Positions 22,713-35,192 of a stretch of 64,000 nucleotides of DNA are shown here, one piece after another; position 1 is the first letter of the stretch; the number at the start of each line of letters is the position of its first letter. The DNA lies in assembly GCA_008828725.1 (NCBI GenBank), contig MEHQ01003632.1:153280-217279 (forward strand), in the 5' to 3' direction. The notes beneath the pieces are model-generated. The model saw only the letters and a list, made by a program, of their open reading frames with translations. It did not search any database and was not told the DNA's origin. The translations under genes and the position numbers were made by a program. This stretch comes from Saccharina japonica. Taxonomy: Eukaryota; Sar; Phaeophyceae; Laminariales; Laminariaceae.

Positions 22713-23220
22713 GGTATGTCGTGGGGGGTGCAATGATATTGATCGTGGGGAATGCCGTGGTATGCCGTCGCGATTGCCATGGTATTGACCGTGGGGGTTG
22801 CCGCGGTATGCCGCGGTGGTTGCCATGATCGTGGGGGTTGCCATGGTATGCCGTCGTGGTTGCCACGGTATTGACCGTGGGGGTTGCTGCGGTATGCCGT
22901 GGTGGTTGCCATGGTTATTTGCCATGCCATGCCGTGGGGGTTGCCGTGGTATGCCCTGGTGATTGCTTTGAAATGTCGTGGTGGTTGAGGCGGTGGTTGG
23001 AGTGGTGGTTGCCATCGCATGCCGTGGTGGTTATGTGGGGGTTGCCGCGGTTTGCAGTGGGACGCCGTGGGGTTGCCGTGGGACGCCGTGGTGGTAGTGC
23101 CGTGGCATGCCGAGGCATGCCGTGGTATGCTGTGGCACACCGTGGCATCCCGTAGCTTGCCACGAAACTGCTATGAAATACGATGGGCACTGTCATGGCA
23201 ATGCTACGGCATGCCGCTAA
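22713..23220. repeat. Palindromic satellite, GGCATGCCGTGGTGGTTGCC type
   Basis: Units built from ATGCCGTGG, GGTTGCC and ACCGTGGGG in irregular tandem. The long frames on both strands (for example minus 22,658-23,140) are repeat translations. Confidence 0.85.
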
Positions 23221-23244
23221 GAAAGCAAATAATGTACATCCCAA

Positions 23245-24319
23245 ACGCCTCTCAGACTCCGTGAAAAATATATTTTCCGTGAACGCAATCGCCAGAAAGC
23301 TGAGTGGGTCAGCCGGTCGTTTGTCAATATGTCTGGTGTGAAGCACAAGCAACCGTCGAGCCATGATTTCATCCGAAATGTAACGCCAAATAGACCAACA
23401 CAATGGTTCGGTACGAATTACGCCGCTGAACAATTACTTCGATTGGATGGCAACTGGCAACACATACTTCCGGCTGTACACGAAACGACCAAGCAGCAGC
23501 AAGCATTACGAGCGGTTCTTGTTCTTCGAGTATTCAGTACCAAGTGCAGCAAGATGAAGGGTGGTAGACTCTAACATAAATAGTGACACAATACTGCTGT
23601 AGACACAATAAACAGCAGTAGAGTCTGGCGGTTGATCGAGAATGCGCTACGTACGTACAAGTACTTTTATCACCACACTTCACTGGCGGGGCGGCGGAGG
23701 GAGCGGGTCGGGGTGCTTGAAGAGCAACCCCTCTGTACCATACACGATATTCTACAAAAAAACAACAGCAACCACAGAAACAACAGCAACAACAACAGCG
23801 ACAACAAAACGGCAGCAACAGTAACACCACCATCCACCACCACCCACCACCACTACCACCAACAGCAACAACAACGACCGTAGTATCATACTTGGAGAAT
23901 TAATAGCGACACAACAACAATACGAGCAACAACAAACACAAGTGGAACACAACAACCACAACAGCAACAACAAAAACCCGACAACAACAACACTCAATAG
24001 CCACAACAATCAATAGCCACCACAACAACACCACAACGATACAGCAGGCAGTCAGTACGCGACACCAGTTAAGAATCTCTTATGTCTGGCCAGGCTGGAA
24101 TTCCTATGTAAGGCAGGGTGTGTCCTACACTATTTTCAGTACAAAATAGATCATGTTCTTATTTCTGTAAAAAAATCCAGACTGAAAGTCTCAACTGCTG
24201 CTGTCGCGTACTGCTGTACCATCATTCCATCCTTATAAAAGGCAAAACAAAAGACGTATGTACAACTCACGCCAAAACTTGGACCCTAGGATAGAGGATG
24301 CCCTCCCGCGCCAGCCCGG
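23245..24319. other. No recognisable gene; CAA-rich tract
   Basis: From about 23,755 to 24,040 the plus strand is a loose ACAACA/CAGCAA/CACCAC tract. The minus-strand frame 22,915-23,433 begins with a protein-like stretch (about 23,250-23,433, including WSIWRYISDEIM) before running into satellite; I cannot name it. Confidence 0.4.
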
Positions 24320-24574
24320 CAGATCCCGCTGATAGCAGTCCCTCACGTTTAGAACACCTAATGTCTTCAAGGTGTCGCTAAACGTGTCACAAGAATAATC
24401 AAGTTTTATCGAATATTCGTTGGCGGATATTTGGGGGGATCGGGGACGTATGATGAGCTGGCCAAACGAACAAAAGCCACTCTAGACTGCCGGGAACCGG
24501 GAACCTAACAGGGAAGACCCGCTGCCAAACCACGCAGGCAGGTCGTAGCCACGTATTACTACCAGCGGGATCTG
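24320..24574. mobile_element. Possible short TIR element
   Basis: CAGATCCCGCTGATAG (24,320-24,335) and CTACCAGCGGGATCTG (24,559-24,574) are inverted with one mismatch in 16. No target duplication is evident, so this may be chance or a decayed element. Confidence 0.35.
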
Positions 24575-24661
24575 AGCTTCTGTCGAGGGAAGGCACCATC
24601 TCTATAGGTGCGATGTTTGATGTGACATGTCAAACACTTGTAGTCCTTATCCTTTATTGAT

Positions 24662-25318
24662 TAGTGTTGTTAACCAACAAAAAAAAGGGCTTGATTAAAT
24701 TGTTGATTATTTTGACATTTCCGTGGTTGATTAACTGCGATTATTTGATTATAATCAAGTAGCTGTTGATTAATCATGTTTGGGTGAATAATCGCGATTA
24801 TTGATTATTTGTAGCGAAATGGAAGGCGTTTTCATGCGAGGAAATTGGCGTCGCTACTCCGCAGACCAGCACAGCTCCGCACACCAGCACACAACAGGCC
24901 GCGGCAGTCTCACAGTACGGGTAGAGCACATTGCACGCGGTAGTAGGTCTGTTTTCCGTTGCGAAGAGTCAGTCACGGAAATAATCACAGATAATCACCA
25001 AATATGGGTGGTTGATTAATCATGATTATTTTTCAAAAGTTGGCACCATACTGGTGGAACCTCACAGCAGTGCCGCGGAAGTTTCGCAGTAGTACGAGTA
25101 CAGCACACTGCACGCGGGAATGGGTATGTTTCCGTAGGGAAACACGTACAGTAACGAAAATAATCATGATTAATCACCAAAAACGGGTTGGTTGATTAAT
25201 CATGATTATTTTGAAAATAATCAAATAATCACGGCCTCGGTGATTAGTTTTTGGTTATGAATAATCACATAATTTAATCAACTAAAATGTTGATTATTTT
25301 GGTTGGTTAACAACACTA
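24662..25318. mobile_element. Non-autonomous hAT element with perfect 8-bp target duplication
   Basis: The ends are a perfect 17-bp inverted repeat, TAGTGTTGTTAACCAAC, and the 8-bp word TTATTGAT flanks both sides (24,654-24,661 and 25,319-25,326). End sequence and 8-bp duplication are diagnostic of the hAT superfamily. The 657-bp body has no transposase. It is full of TGATTAATCATGATTATT words near both ends, candidate transposase-binding sites, and contains a diverged direct duplication of about 135-140 bp (24,899-25,033 and 25,073-25,214). Confidence 0.9.
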
Positions 25319-25380
25319 TTATTGATGGGTGGACGAACCTTGATAGTAGGTGTGCTTGGCGCCTAAAGCCGACCCTCCGA

Positions 25381-25410
25381 CCCGAACCCTAACCCTATCC
25401 CTAACCCGAT
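25381..25410. repeat. Interstitial telomere-like CCCTAA units
   Basis: 'CCCTAACCCTATCCCTAACC' lies just right of the hAT element. About three degenerate units, too few to be functional. Confidence 0.5.
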
Positions 25411-25433
25411 CTCTATGCCAGTGGTCATTGCTG

Positions 25434-25715
25434 GGATGCTGTGCTTGGTAAGACTCTAGGTTGACTCGGCCAGCGTGGATGCTGAGCTTGGAAATACTCT
25501 AGGGTGACTCGGGATTCGGGATGCTGTGGCTGGGAAATACTCCAAGTTGATTGAGCCGCGTAAAACACACCCTTAGCCAATCAGAGTGCCTAAATACCCA
25601 CCTTAGGAAGATCTACTATCCTGCTTCGTCCATAACATTCCCTTACATCCAATTAGAGTGCCTGAATAGCTACCTTAGGAAGATCTATGTACTATCATGC
25701 TTCGTCCAGTACTGT
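25434..25715. repeat. Two adjacent short tandem repeats (42 bp x3, 72 bp x2)
   Basis: 'GGATGCTGTGCTTGG' and variants at 25,434, 25,477 and 25,519 head 42-bp units. Then 'CCAATCAGAGTGCC' at 25,577 and 'CCAATTAGAGTGCC' at about 25,649 head a 72-bp pair containing 'CCTTAGGAAGATCTA'. Confidence 0.75.
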
Positions 25716-26267
25716 CGCTTTATTGAGCAGGCTGGAACATACCCGGTATTTATACGTAAGGTATACTCGTACTAGTACATACGTACCTGTACCTTATCAC
25801 ACGTACACACGTACGAGTATACGCATAGATCGGCGCAAGAGCATATTATCGTTGCAGTTGATGTTATTATCAGCCGATGGCATCAATTGTCCCCGGAAGG
25901 GATTTATATCGTTAAGACTTAATACAGCAGTAACTCAAACTACAGTAGTAGTAGCGCTGCTACAATGCTCCCCGCCCTCGCCACTGTTAAGCATGACTAC
26001 AAGGTTTTTGAGGGTCACGCTGCTCCGCTCAAAAATAAAATTGCAAGATTTCACGACACACGAAAGTTTAAGTACCCTCAAGGGGCCCTTCGGGCTAAAA
26101 ATACTATTAATAGTAATTGGTGGTAATGAGGCGCGACCTCAAACACCTGCAGTAGTCATATCCACGATGCATCACGCTGGGAAAATACGAAAATACTGAT
26201 TGTGCTGAACCAACACGAACGAACATCTACGTATACGTGCTTCGGTTCGTCCTTTTGGAAAAAAACC
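25716..26267. other. No recognisable gene
   Basis: A plus-strand frame crosses most of it but has no domain I recognise. ACGTACGAG-type words are frequent near 25,760-25,830. Confidence 0.35.
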
Positions 26268-27190
26268 CATCAGCATACAGCAGCAGCAGCAGCAGCAGCA
26301 GCACCTGTGCCGGCCGGAGCAACAACAGCAGCGGAACAGCAGCAGCAGTAGGTCACATGAGGCCAGGCTCAGGGTAGCTGTAATACGCTCGGCTTGCCGG
26401 TCTAACACTTGAGCCCTCTGTACTCGTACTCAATTTCTTGTGTGTCTCCTGCTTCCTCAACGCGATACGTACCTCGTTCGTATTGTTATAAGGCGTATGT
26501 TTTTTTTTTCACCTGATATGTACGTGTGTCCAACAACCGATATTCTCGTAGCAGTAGGTGCCACCACTACTACTGGTGTACGACATCTACACCAGAGCTT
26601 TTCCGTCCCCTCATCAGTAGGAGGGTGGGCCTTACAATACCACCTGCATCATGGCTTAGGGACACAGCCCAAACGTTGCTGTGGTCGAACATATTCTGTC
26701 TACTGGTAGAGTTGGGTTTCGTTCGGTAGAACTAAAAAAAAAAAAAAACCGAAATCTGTAGTGCCCGAAAAACGATATTCTCGTAGCACAGGTGCCACCA
26801 CAAATACTGCTGTAGGGCATCTACAGCAGAGCTTACCCGTCCCCTCATCAGTGGGAGGGTGGGCCTTACAATGCCACCTGCATCATGTCGTAGCGACACG
26901 GCCCAAACCTTGCTGTGGTCAGACATATTCCGCCTACAGGTAGAGTCGGGTTTCGTTCGGTAGAACTAAAAAAAACAAAACCGTTACGATATATTACGTT
27001 CCGAATAAAAAAAAACATGATTCAGCAATGAGCATGGCTCACAAAATCGTCAGCATACAGCAGCAGCAGCAGCAGCTGTGGCGGCCGCAGCAACAATAAC
27101 AACGGAACAGCAGTAACAGTAGCAGCAGTAGGACACACGAGGCCAGGGTCAGCGTCACTGTACGCTCGGCTTGTCGGTCTAGCACTTGAA
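26268..27190. repeat. Nested direct repeats A-(B-B')-A'
   Basis: The A copies are about 145 bp (26,268-26,413 and 27,046-27,190), both starting in CAGCATACAGCAGCAGCAG and ending in CGGTCTAACACTTGA or its variant. The B copies are a 235-bp tandem pair (26,538-26,772 and 26,773-about 26,990), both starting CGATATTCTCGTAGCA and ending in an A-run after 'TTCGTTCGGTAGAACT'. The pair lies between the two A copies. Confidence 0.8.
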
Positions 27191-27807
27191 CTCGACGCTC
27201 CCACGCGTGAGTCTATCGTATTGTTCCGCATCATTGATTTATTCTGTATTTCAAAAACCAAAAACTGGTGTGAAATACAAATATTGGAAAAAAAACTCCA
27301 GCCATGTGCCTCTAAAAGCACGCGTTGCCGCACCTAGCTCGAACAACTCTGAACGAGTTACGGCGATTCCAGCACGAGAAAACCCCGTAAAAATGTGTGC
27401 GTGCACAGGGCCCGACAGGGCTGGGTTTGGTGCCGCGTACGTTGAGCACGGTGTACAAAGGCCGATGTTGATTCAGACCGACACACAGAAACAATATTAA
27501 TTTTCACCCTAGGAGTCCTCGTACGCAAGGCTCTATGAAGAGCCTTTTCCCCTTGAAAGGTCAAGGAAAAAAGGCTCGCGCTTCGCGCTCGCGCGCCTCA
27601 TTCCAAGAGCACTAGAGTGTCTGCGCATAGTATTTTTTCTTACCGACGATTTTCGTCGGAAAGATAGTCATAATATTACGACTTTCGCTATGCGCGTAAT
27701 CGGCAACGAAAAACGTTGAATATTGGATTATTTCATTGGAAAAAGAAAACACTTGCGGGAAGAGCAGCAGTCGTCGACGACGTGCTGGCAGCAGGACCTC
27801 GTACCCG
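27191..27807. other. No recognisable gene
   Basis: Includes a CG-rich hairpin-like stretch (GGCTCGCGCTTCGCGCTCGC near 27,571) and 'CCGACGATTTTCGTCGG' near 27,643. Nothing codes recognisably. Confidence 0.35.
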
Positions 27808-27846
27808 CAACAGCAGCAGCAGCAGCATCAGCAGCAGCAGCAGCAT

Positions 27847-27907
<61 letters not shown>
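27808..27907. repeat. Long CAG tract
   Basis: About 100 bp of (CAG)n with two CAT interruptions, followed to about 28,450 by further CAGCAG-rich sequence. Three plus-strand and two minus-strand frames stay open (poly-Gln, poly-Ala, poly-Ser, poly-Leu); none can be singled out as a gene. Confidence 0.9.
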
Positions 27908-27908
<1 letters not shown>

Positions 27909-28459
27909 TGCAGACGCGGTAAGCTGCAGATGCAGCGAGCACCAAGCAGAAGTGCGGTCCATCCTGTGCTCCGCGGCACTCGCTGCAACCGACTCCGCCA
28001 CAACAAGACGATCGCCCACATCTTCATCGTTGTCCTCTTCGTCCGACACAAGGCGTCGGGCGAAGATGATGAGCTTGCCGGCAAGGCTGTACGCGCTTGC
28101 AGCGGCACCAACAGGAGCACCAGTAGCAGCAGCAGTAGCAGCAGCAGCAGCCGCGAGCTGCTAGCAACAGGGCTTGGTTGCAGCAGCAGCTTTTGCTTGC
28201 AGCAACAACTCTTGCTTGAAGCGGCCCTCCCTTGCAACAGCGCTTGCTTGCAACAAGCAGCAGCGCGCTTGCTAGTAGCGCTTTTGTCTGTAGCAGCAGC
28301 AGTGCTTGCTCTATCTACCGCAGCGCTTTCTTGCCACGGCGCTTGCAGCAACATCACTGCAGCAACAACACTGCAGATGCACACTTACTGGTAGCACCAG
28401 TATCCGCTGCAGCAGCAGGCAGCAGAGGCATGCAAGAGCAGCATTATCAACAACAACAT

Positions 28460-31400
28460 CGTACGCAACAACTCTGTACGTACGCGTAGTGTCTCATACT
28501 CGTAATTATTTTTGCAACCTTGCGAGGCGGTCCGAGGCCCTCTCGGGCCAAGCTTGGCCAATCCCAAGCATCCGGAGAGTTGTCGAATCTCGTATCACCC
28601 GTATATAGTTCCACCATAATATACTATCCAAATATGCATAGGTTCGTAGTATTTGTGCTTGTTTGATTAGGCTTGTGATTTGTCGTCGGTAACGGGAGAA
28701 TAGATCAGCCCATTTCATGGTACATTTTCTTTTGCGCAGACACTCTACTGCAGTCTAACAACTTCGTATTTTGTTTTTCAGTTGCAATAATATTTCTGGT
28801 AGATTTTCGACCTTTCATGACTACCTACCGAAAACGACAATTCTAATGCTCAGACCTACTCCCTAATGGCCGTTTTTAAAACGCGTAGATCATAGGCAAC
28901 GTTTTTGGTGTCGGGCGCCGAATCGATCCGACGCCTGTTTCATCACGAAACTTACCTCTTACTCAAAAACGACTCCCCATACATCTGGTGCCTATACGTA
29001 GACGGAATTGTAAAATGAGAGTTTCTCGGGCTGCTGATACAATTTTAACTCAGATGTTCGGAAAAAAGCCGAGAACTATTAACAGTAGGCGAACCTACAG
29101 CACCTGGGCCTCTATTTACTGTACGGTCGTCCATAGCGTCGTACTTTAAGCGGCCATAGCAGAGCTTAGATAACAAACTGAAGCACCGGAGTGATACAAA
29201 TTCTTAATTCTGAGCAATTTCGTTCCGAGATGCCAACACAGCAATGGTTGCCGTCCTTTGCCGGTCCAAGGGCCCCAACACCTACTATTAATAGAGACCA
29301 TTACGAACTAGCTATACGTTAGTTGAGAGCGGTGCGGAGCATTAGAACTGCAGCTATACCGTGTTCGGTCACGAGTAATGATAGGGTGTTATTGTACCAG
29401 AAAATGTATTGCTGTAAAAAAGACAAAACTATGTACTATTCAAAAGACTCAAGTACGTACTCTTTTTTATTGTTTTCAGCGAAGGGGCCCTTCAAACAAT
29501 ATTCCAGGCACTACTGTATATTACATATACAAGGGGCTTCGCCGGGTCGCGTGATATCCGAAGTCGTAAGAAAAAGCGTCGTGGCGATGGATGGGGTCAG
29601 CCGTGATGCCAAGAGTTGGTAGCACTCTACATGGTGCTCACGCAGAGTGCGAATTATATAGTGCTGTTATTATCGATACGTATTCGGCAAGTTGTTTGTG
29701 AAATTAGTAAGTTTATAGAAAATTGGACTTGCCATTTTTTTTTTTTTTGCCATCCTTCAGATTGGAGGCTTTCGTAGTCCTTAGTTGGCAAGTTTATGGA
29801 AATTCGTATGTGCCATTACGAGTTATCTGAACTTGCTATTTGGAGATTTGAAAAAAAATGAATGAAAAACTTGCCGAATCTATTGGCAAGTTTCATGTCT
29901 TGTTCAAAACGGCCCTTGCAGGTATAGCAGTCACACACGTACGCGTCATATGTCCAATGCACAATTATACGACTGATGCACAGGTGCTGCCGTCGTAGGT
30001 TCTCGTACACGAATGTTGCGCACTGCATAGTTGGGCAAATAGGGAGGGGGGTCCGAACAAGAAATACGTACGAATAATATATAAGGAAAGACGGAATACA
30101 TCTTCAAAGAGGCCTACGTAGGCGTTTTATTGATACGGGTGGCTGTAGCTTGTTGGCCCCGGCCAGCGTATGGAGTCTATGTAGGCAGTCAAACTAAAGT
30201 TAGCGTTTTTGAATACACAACTCAGTCCAACTAGCTGGGAGTACGCGAGATACCATCGAGGAAAGCTCCTTAGACCAGCTCTCTTCCTTGACGTGTACAT
30301 TTATTTTGTTTAAGTAGCTCCGTATCTATCTGACTTTACACTAGGCAGTCGCGCCAGTATTTTCCCGCCGTGCCTTCTCTCTTTGTCACTTGACGTCCTA
30401 TTGTTAGCCTAGTCTTGGGAACGCGCTTTGGTCACCGAGGCAATAGCGGCAGCAAGCACCAAGCAGCGAGCAGCAGCAGCAGTTACACCTCGCAACATGT
30501 TTGCCATGACAGTCAACGGTCGGCCTGTGCTAGGATGCGTATGCACGTAATCTCTCATCTGCTTATTGTTGTTGATCAATTGAGCTACTAAGCTTCATCC
30601 TGGTATCCTGGCCAGCCTCGGTGCTGTCAGGGAGGCTGCCTCTGTCCGAGGTTTTGTATATGGTGTGCGTGCGTTGTTGGTTGGCTGCTGCGCTAACTGA
30701 AGGTAGCTGCTTCAGCTTTATCAGTAACAGCGACGAGCAGCGTAGGAACGTGGGCGCGCGGCGCAATCTGCTGCCTACATCTGATCACAACACTATTGCG
30801 ACATGTGTATCGTTGCTGTTGGTGCCGTTCAACACTATAGACACGTTTCACGTGAAAATCCAGGATCAGCCTTCTGGCGCAGCAAAGAGGGGATGTCGTT
30901 CTTACAACGCGCAGGACACCCGCACAGCTACACAAAACGATTTGGGGTGTCATATACCACGCGTCAACATCCCCCGTACAATAAAATGCGGTAGTAATCT
31001 TTTCACTGGATAGATAGGCAAAGGAGTTAAATTTACGTGCTAACATACGTAGATATATTTACATATTGCTGCATACCACTTATTATATGTTTAACAGAAA
31101 TGATAAATTCCGCGTAGCTGAAAGTTGTGAACATGGCCAGAGGTAACAACACTCTGAGAAATTCCGGCCCACATCGGACTAAATTAAGTTGTGAAGCGTT
31201 AGAAACTCGTGTGTGCAGAATAGTGGAACGGACAATGAGGAGGAGCAGACGTAGCTATCTGAAGAACCAGAGATAGAGCTGAAATTAAAGTCTTGCAAGA
31301 ACGCCAATAATGTGAATTATGTAAACTGCAGTTGCCCGCGACGTAGAGGAATCTTTGGTTGTTTGCCAGGTTGCTGTGAGCTTATTTATGGATTTGTTTG

Positions 31401-34400
31401 CGGCAAAAATTCCTCCCGCTCAACAAGCGATTCAGATATTCACGATCCCGTATGCACCTGATATGCTTTATTTAGAGTGCCCGACCGCAAGGGGATGAGG
31501 GACGAGGCTGTGGAGTTATGCTGGCCATGGTGCAAGGGTGCCATATATATGCGGTAAATGGACGCAGTAGTACCACACACTACGAGTACTGTTGGTGTAC
31601 CGTCGTTGGCGTTGTGTTGGGTTAGATCAGGCGTGAGCGGCGGTAGAGAGAGAACTTGGCCTGTTTCTTTACTGTGTGTTTCATAGGCGAGCCCTTCTGG
31701 CACAAAACGAAATGACTGGAAGATGACTGTAAGTCGTATCGACTACTGTACCATCTTAAGGAAGTTCGCAACAACACGCCTGTCACTACGCTGCCTACGA
31801 TATATTTTTCTTGGTGCACTGTACTCTTTGTGTCGTGATACGTGCGTGACGACTACTGCACAGCCCCCCCTCCCCCCCTGCCTGTTTTCATTCTATCGTC
31901 GCGCGTAGGGTTCAGCGTTCGCTTTTGTCGTGGATTAGCATCGGACTTTGGCAACTCGCTCGCTCGTTCGCTCGCGATGATGATGGCAACTTCGCCGATG
32001 GAAGATGACTCGTGAAAAGCCCTGTCCATTGGAATTACTATTATCCAGACGACCGTCATAGTTGGCATAGACAGGTGGAAGTGTGGTCTGCGGTCTGTGG
32101 TCTGGAATAGGGGCCTATGGGGGCACTGGCTAGCTAGCTCTAGACCTAAACGTGGACGTGTACAGATGGACACCACACCATATTGTACATATCATAGCTA
32201 GATCCAAACGTAGACGTGTGCAGATGGACACCACACCGTATTGTACATATCATACTTCCATAACATGAGATAGATTGATGAAAATATAAAATAAATCTAA
32301 AACGTGAAACTATTAGGAAATATTCAATGAATGACAGCACAGCGATAAACCCCTTGGTACCTACCTAGGTGTGCCGTGTTGGCCCAGGGTCACTGTCATA
32401 ACACATAACACTGCAGGATTTCGAAGGGAAAACAACTCATAGATGCCCCATGCATGTTATTCTTGACATGTACTGGCATCAAAGATTTGCGTGGCTTTTG
32501 CGAACTTCCCAGGGTATTTTAAGTTCGGGAAGTCCCTCCACATTGTTTCTGTTGTCGAGACACTGACTCCTGGGATGGGGTCTTTAGTGACAGTCCCTCA
32601 CACCCACAGGAAAGGAGAAAGCGCACAGCATTAAAGGCATGCCTGGTAGTGCTGACGAGATGTCAAAAACGTGGTCACGTGGAATTGAAAATATAGTCCA
32701 CACATTTCCGGAGTAATCCATCGAGCCACTTCATAATCTGATCGATCACAGCATCACACCGACCACCGCACGCCTCAAGACCAATTGGATAATTCTTGGT
32801 TGGGGAAACTACAGTAGATGCTTTTATACTACAGTATCATAGGTATATCACCGTTGACAGTGTGATTCAGCGTGTGTTTGTGCAGCGTGCGGACGAGGTT
32901 TCTATTGTCCCTGTTTGGGTTTTGAAAAATCCACTGACGGCTCACGCTGAATAGGTGTGTTCTGTCATTCATACCCGATCGCGAATTGGCACGCTCTTTG
33001 AGTACGACGAACAATGGAAGTATACGTCCTCGCAACGGAATTATGCATATATTTATTTTATAGCACGGGAGACATCACACCCCCTTTAGATACCACCCCC
33101 CACTACATGAGCACACACGGTGATATTTTGTTTGTGCTATTTTTTCCTCGTCGCTCCATCACCGGGGGTACGTTGAATACCACACCCCCGACGGTGGTGC
33201 GTCTGAGTACAGCGTCAAACGCCAAAACCTATCACACCACTTTGTGGAGACTATGCACCGACAACACTTGCTCCCACTCCTACTGTGCCCTACGCCCCAA
33301 CCACCGGCGCCGGTAGTAGGTTTGTGACCACTCACGAAACTTGCCGCGAACCATTGTAGCTTTTTGTCGAAAACAAACCAGTGCGCAATGCTATATATAT
33401 GCCTGATATACGGCGCGTCGCCTATAAAGAAAGGTTTCGTATTATGATGGCAGTACAGTACAGCACTTAGTTTTCCAGTGGGGCAAGGGCTTCCGAGGTT
33501 AAATATTCAGTAGTTTTGGCACCATTGAAGTTCTATGGTGGTACCTGAAATTCATGGTATACGGTATTTCGGGCTCCGGTGGCTGTTGCGTGGAGCGCAA
33601 CGTGACCTGGAAAGCGCGTTGCGTTCATGCGCTGCAGGCGTGTAATTCCCCTACAGCCACACAAGGCGGCCGGAGGCGATTGGTTTTTACAATTGCGTTA
33701 ATATTCGCCCGAAAACCACTTTACAAATGGTATAGACGTGTAGACAGCTAAATCAGTTTGTTGTCCGCAGGGATACAAATAAATGTGCCTCAATCATCTT
33801 TCCCGCGGGAAGGGCAAACCCAACCCTTGTTTAGCCAGCGGTAAATAGTTTGCGCGGCGCGAAAGCTCGTGTTGCGCTGCGCGTTCGACGCCTCCCGGCG
33901 CCCCTTGCGCTGAACAACCGTGTATTCTATTCAACCCGGAAGTTGCACCAGGGCATAAGCTACCTCATGCTTTACCGGAGACCATTCTTCGGTATTGCAG
34001 CCAGGCGGGCGTCTTCGCTGTCATTTCTAATTCCAGGCGTGGGTTTTACCATCACCGGCATACTTTTGTGGGAATGCCAAATGAAAGCTGGCTTCAGACT
34101 TAAGCCTCTCACATGATAGCACACCCCTTGCTGGCGGTAGCATCTCATTGGTTGTTAGCCCCCTTCGTATCACACCCTCTTGATATCACACCATGTGGAG
34201 TCTGGCCGAGGTCTAGTAACGCCCGCTAAGTAGTATGTATGACCACCGCCAGCGCACTCCCTCAGAATGTTGATCCCTTAGCTCAGAGAGACGAACGTGC
34301 GATGGTTCTTCGTCATTCATAATTTGGTAGGCGAGTTGATCACACGGTACCTAGACAATATGATCCCAACTATCCACACTGCGCAGACAACGTCTACCAG

Positions 34401-35192
34401 GAATTTCTCGCCATTCACATGGTGAAGCTGTGGCCATTAAGAAGTTCAAAACCTGACGTCCGTGCGGAATACTTTACTTTGAACGCACGAAATGGCGCCT
34501 ACTGTGCTCGTGTGTACACGTTATCGAAGGACTGCATATAAATACAAGACCCAGTATCCCTGCTGAACCCAAACTTTCATCTCCAGCATCAGCAAAGTAC
34601 TGTAGTTCAGCAGAATGGTAAGCATGTTCGATTAATTGCCCGAAGAATACGTGCCTTGAACCTCAACAGATGATTGAATGGCTCCAAGCTTGGTTATTCC
34701 ATCGGAGCATTAATTCGACTATACGCTGTCATATACCACTGTCCGCAAGGGCTCGAACAGCAAGGTACCAAGAGACGGGTGGTTTTGTAGCAGTACATAA
34801 ATACATTTTGCCTACTTTGTGTATTTCCAATGCGTGGCTCGACTTTCAGCTCATTGCTTATTTTGGAAGATTCCAATGCGTGGCTTGACTTGACGCCGCA
34901 CGTGTTTTAGCGTGTTGACAGTGGAGTAGAAGACACATTAACCATGTCGTTGGCGATACATACTGTATTTTACCGCGCTCTGATGTAGGAGAGTCCGGCG
35001 ATCCCCAAGTACGGGCTTGAGGGGAGGTTGAAACAGGTATTTTCACCATCGTTTAACGCGTAGATGTCCCAGAGCAGTAGGCGCGACGGCTCAGCCGAAA
35101 CCTATACTCTTGTTGTTGCGTAACCCCCCCCCCCCCCTCCCTGGTGTGCGTCGATATTCCCACTGCAGTCGCCTTCACCGGGTTTGGAGAGA
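28460..35192. other. Long stretch without a recognised gene
   Basis: No domain, RNA gene or MITE of the window's families is seen. Notable minor items: a relative of the 42.5-kb hairpin repeat at 29,525-29,640 (ACAAGGGGCTTCGCCGG then CAAGAGTTGGTAGCACTCTA), a short inverted repeat ATTCGGCAAGTT (29,682-29,693 and 29,868-29,879), and a 58-bp tandem pair at 32,137-32,252. A minus-strand frame at 29,816-30,028 contains YVCDCYTCKGRF, a C-x-C-x2-C cluster also seen near 54.98 kb. 34,900-35,192 leads into the EsV-1-7 gene, with a C-run at 35,127-35,140. Confidence 0.35.
32137..32252. repeat. 58-bp tandem duplication
   Basis: Two units containing 'CAGATGGACACCACACC' and 'TATTGTACATATCATA' lie head to tail with about five differences. 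Confidence 0.8.

Larger units (their letters stand above)
20350..23241. mobile_element. Large palindromic-array element with GGATGTACATTATTTG ends
   Basis: The right end, read inward, is GGATGTACATTATTTG (23,241 back to 23,226), identical to the right end of the 53.4-kb element. The left end AGATGTACACTGTTTACA (20,350) is a diverged version. Between them, arrays of CATGCCGTGG/CCACGGCATG, a self-complementary word, fill about 20,380-20,500, 20,975-21,260, 22,290-22,455 and 22,713-23,220. They are interrupted by at least three MITE family A copies and by about 0.75 kb of ordinary sequence. It may be one interrupted element or two related elements. Flanking 10-mers CAACCCCCAC and CAAACGCCTC match at 7 of 10 positions, only weakly suggesting a target duplication. 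Confidence 0.55.

Noticed and set aside
22658-23140. 160-codon minus-strand His/Pro-rich frame
   Set aside because: Translation of palindromic satellite; similar frames appear on both strands.
25381-25410. Telomere or chromosome end
   Set aside because: Only about three degenerate CCCTAA units flanked by ordinary sequence.
27723-28394. 223-codon plus-strand frame and its antisense partner
   Set aside because: CAG tracts keep several frames open at once on both strands; no frame has a coding signature outside the tract.
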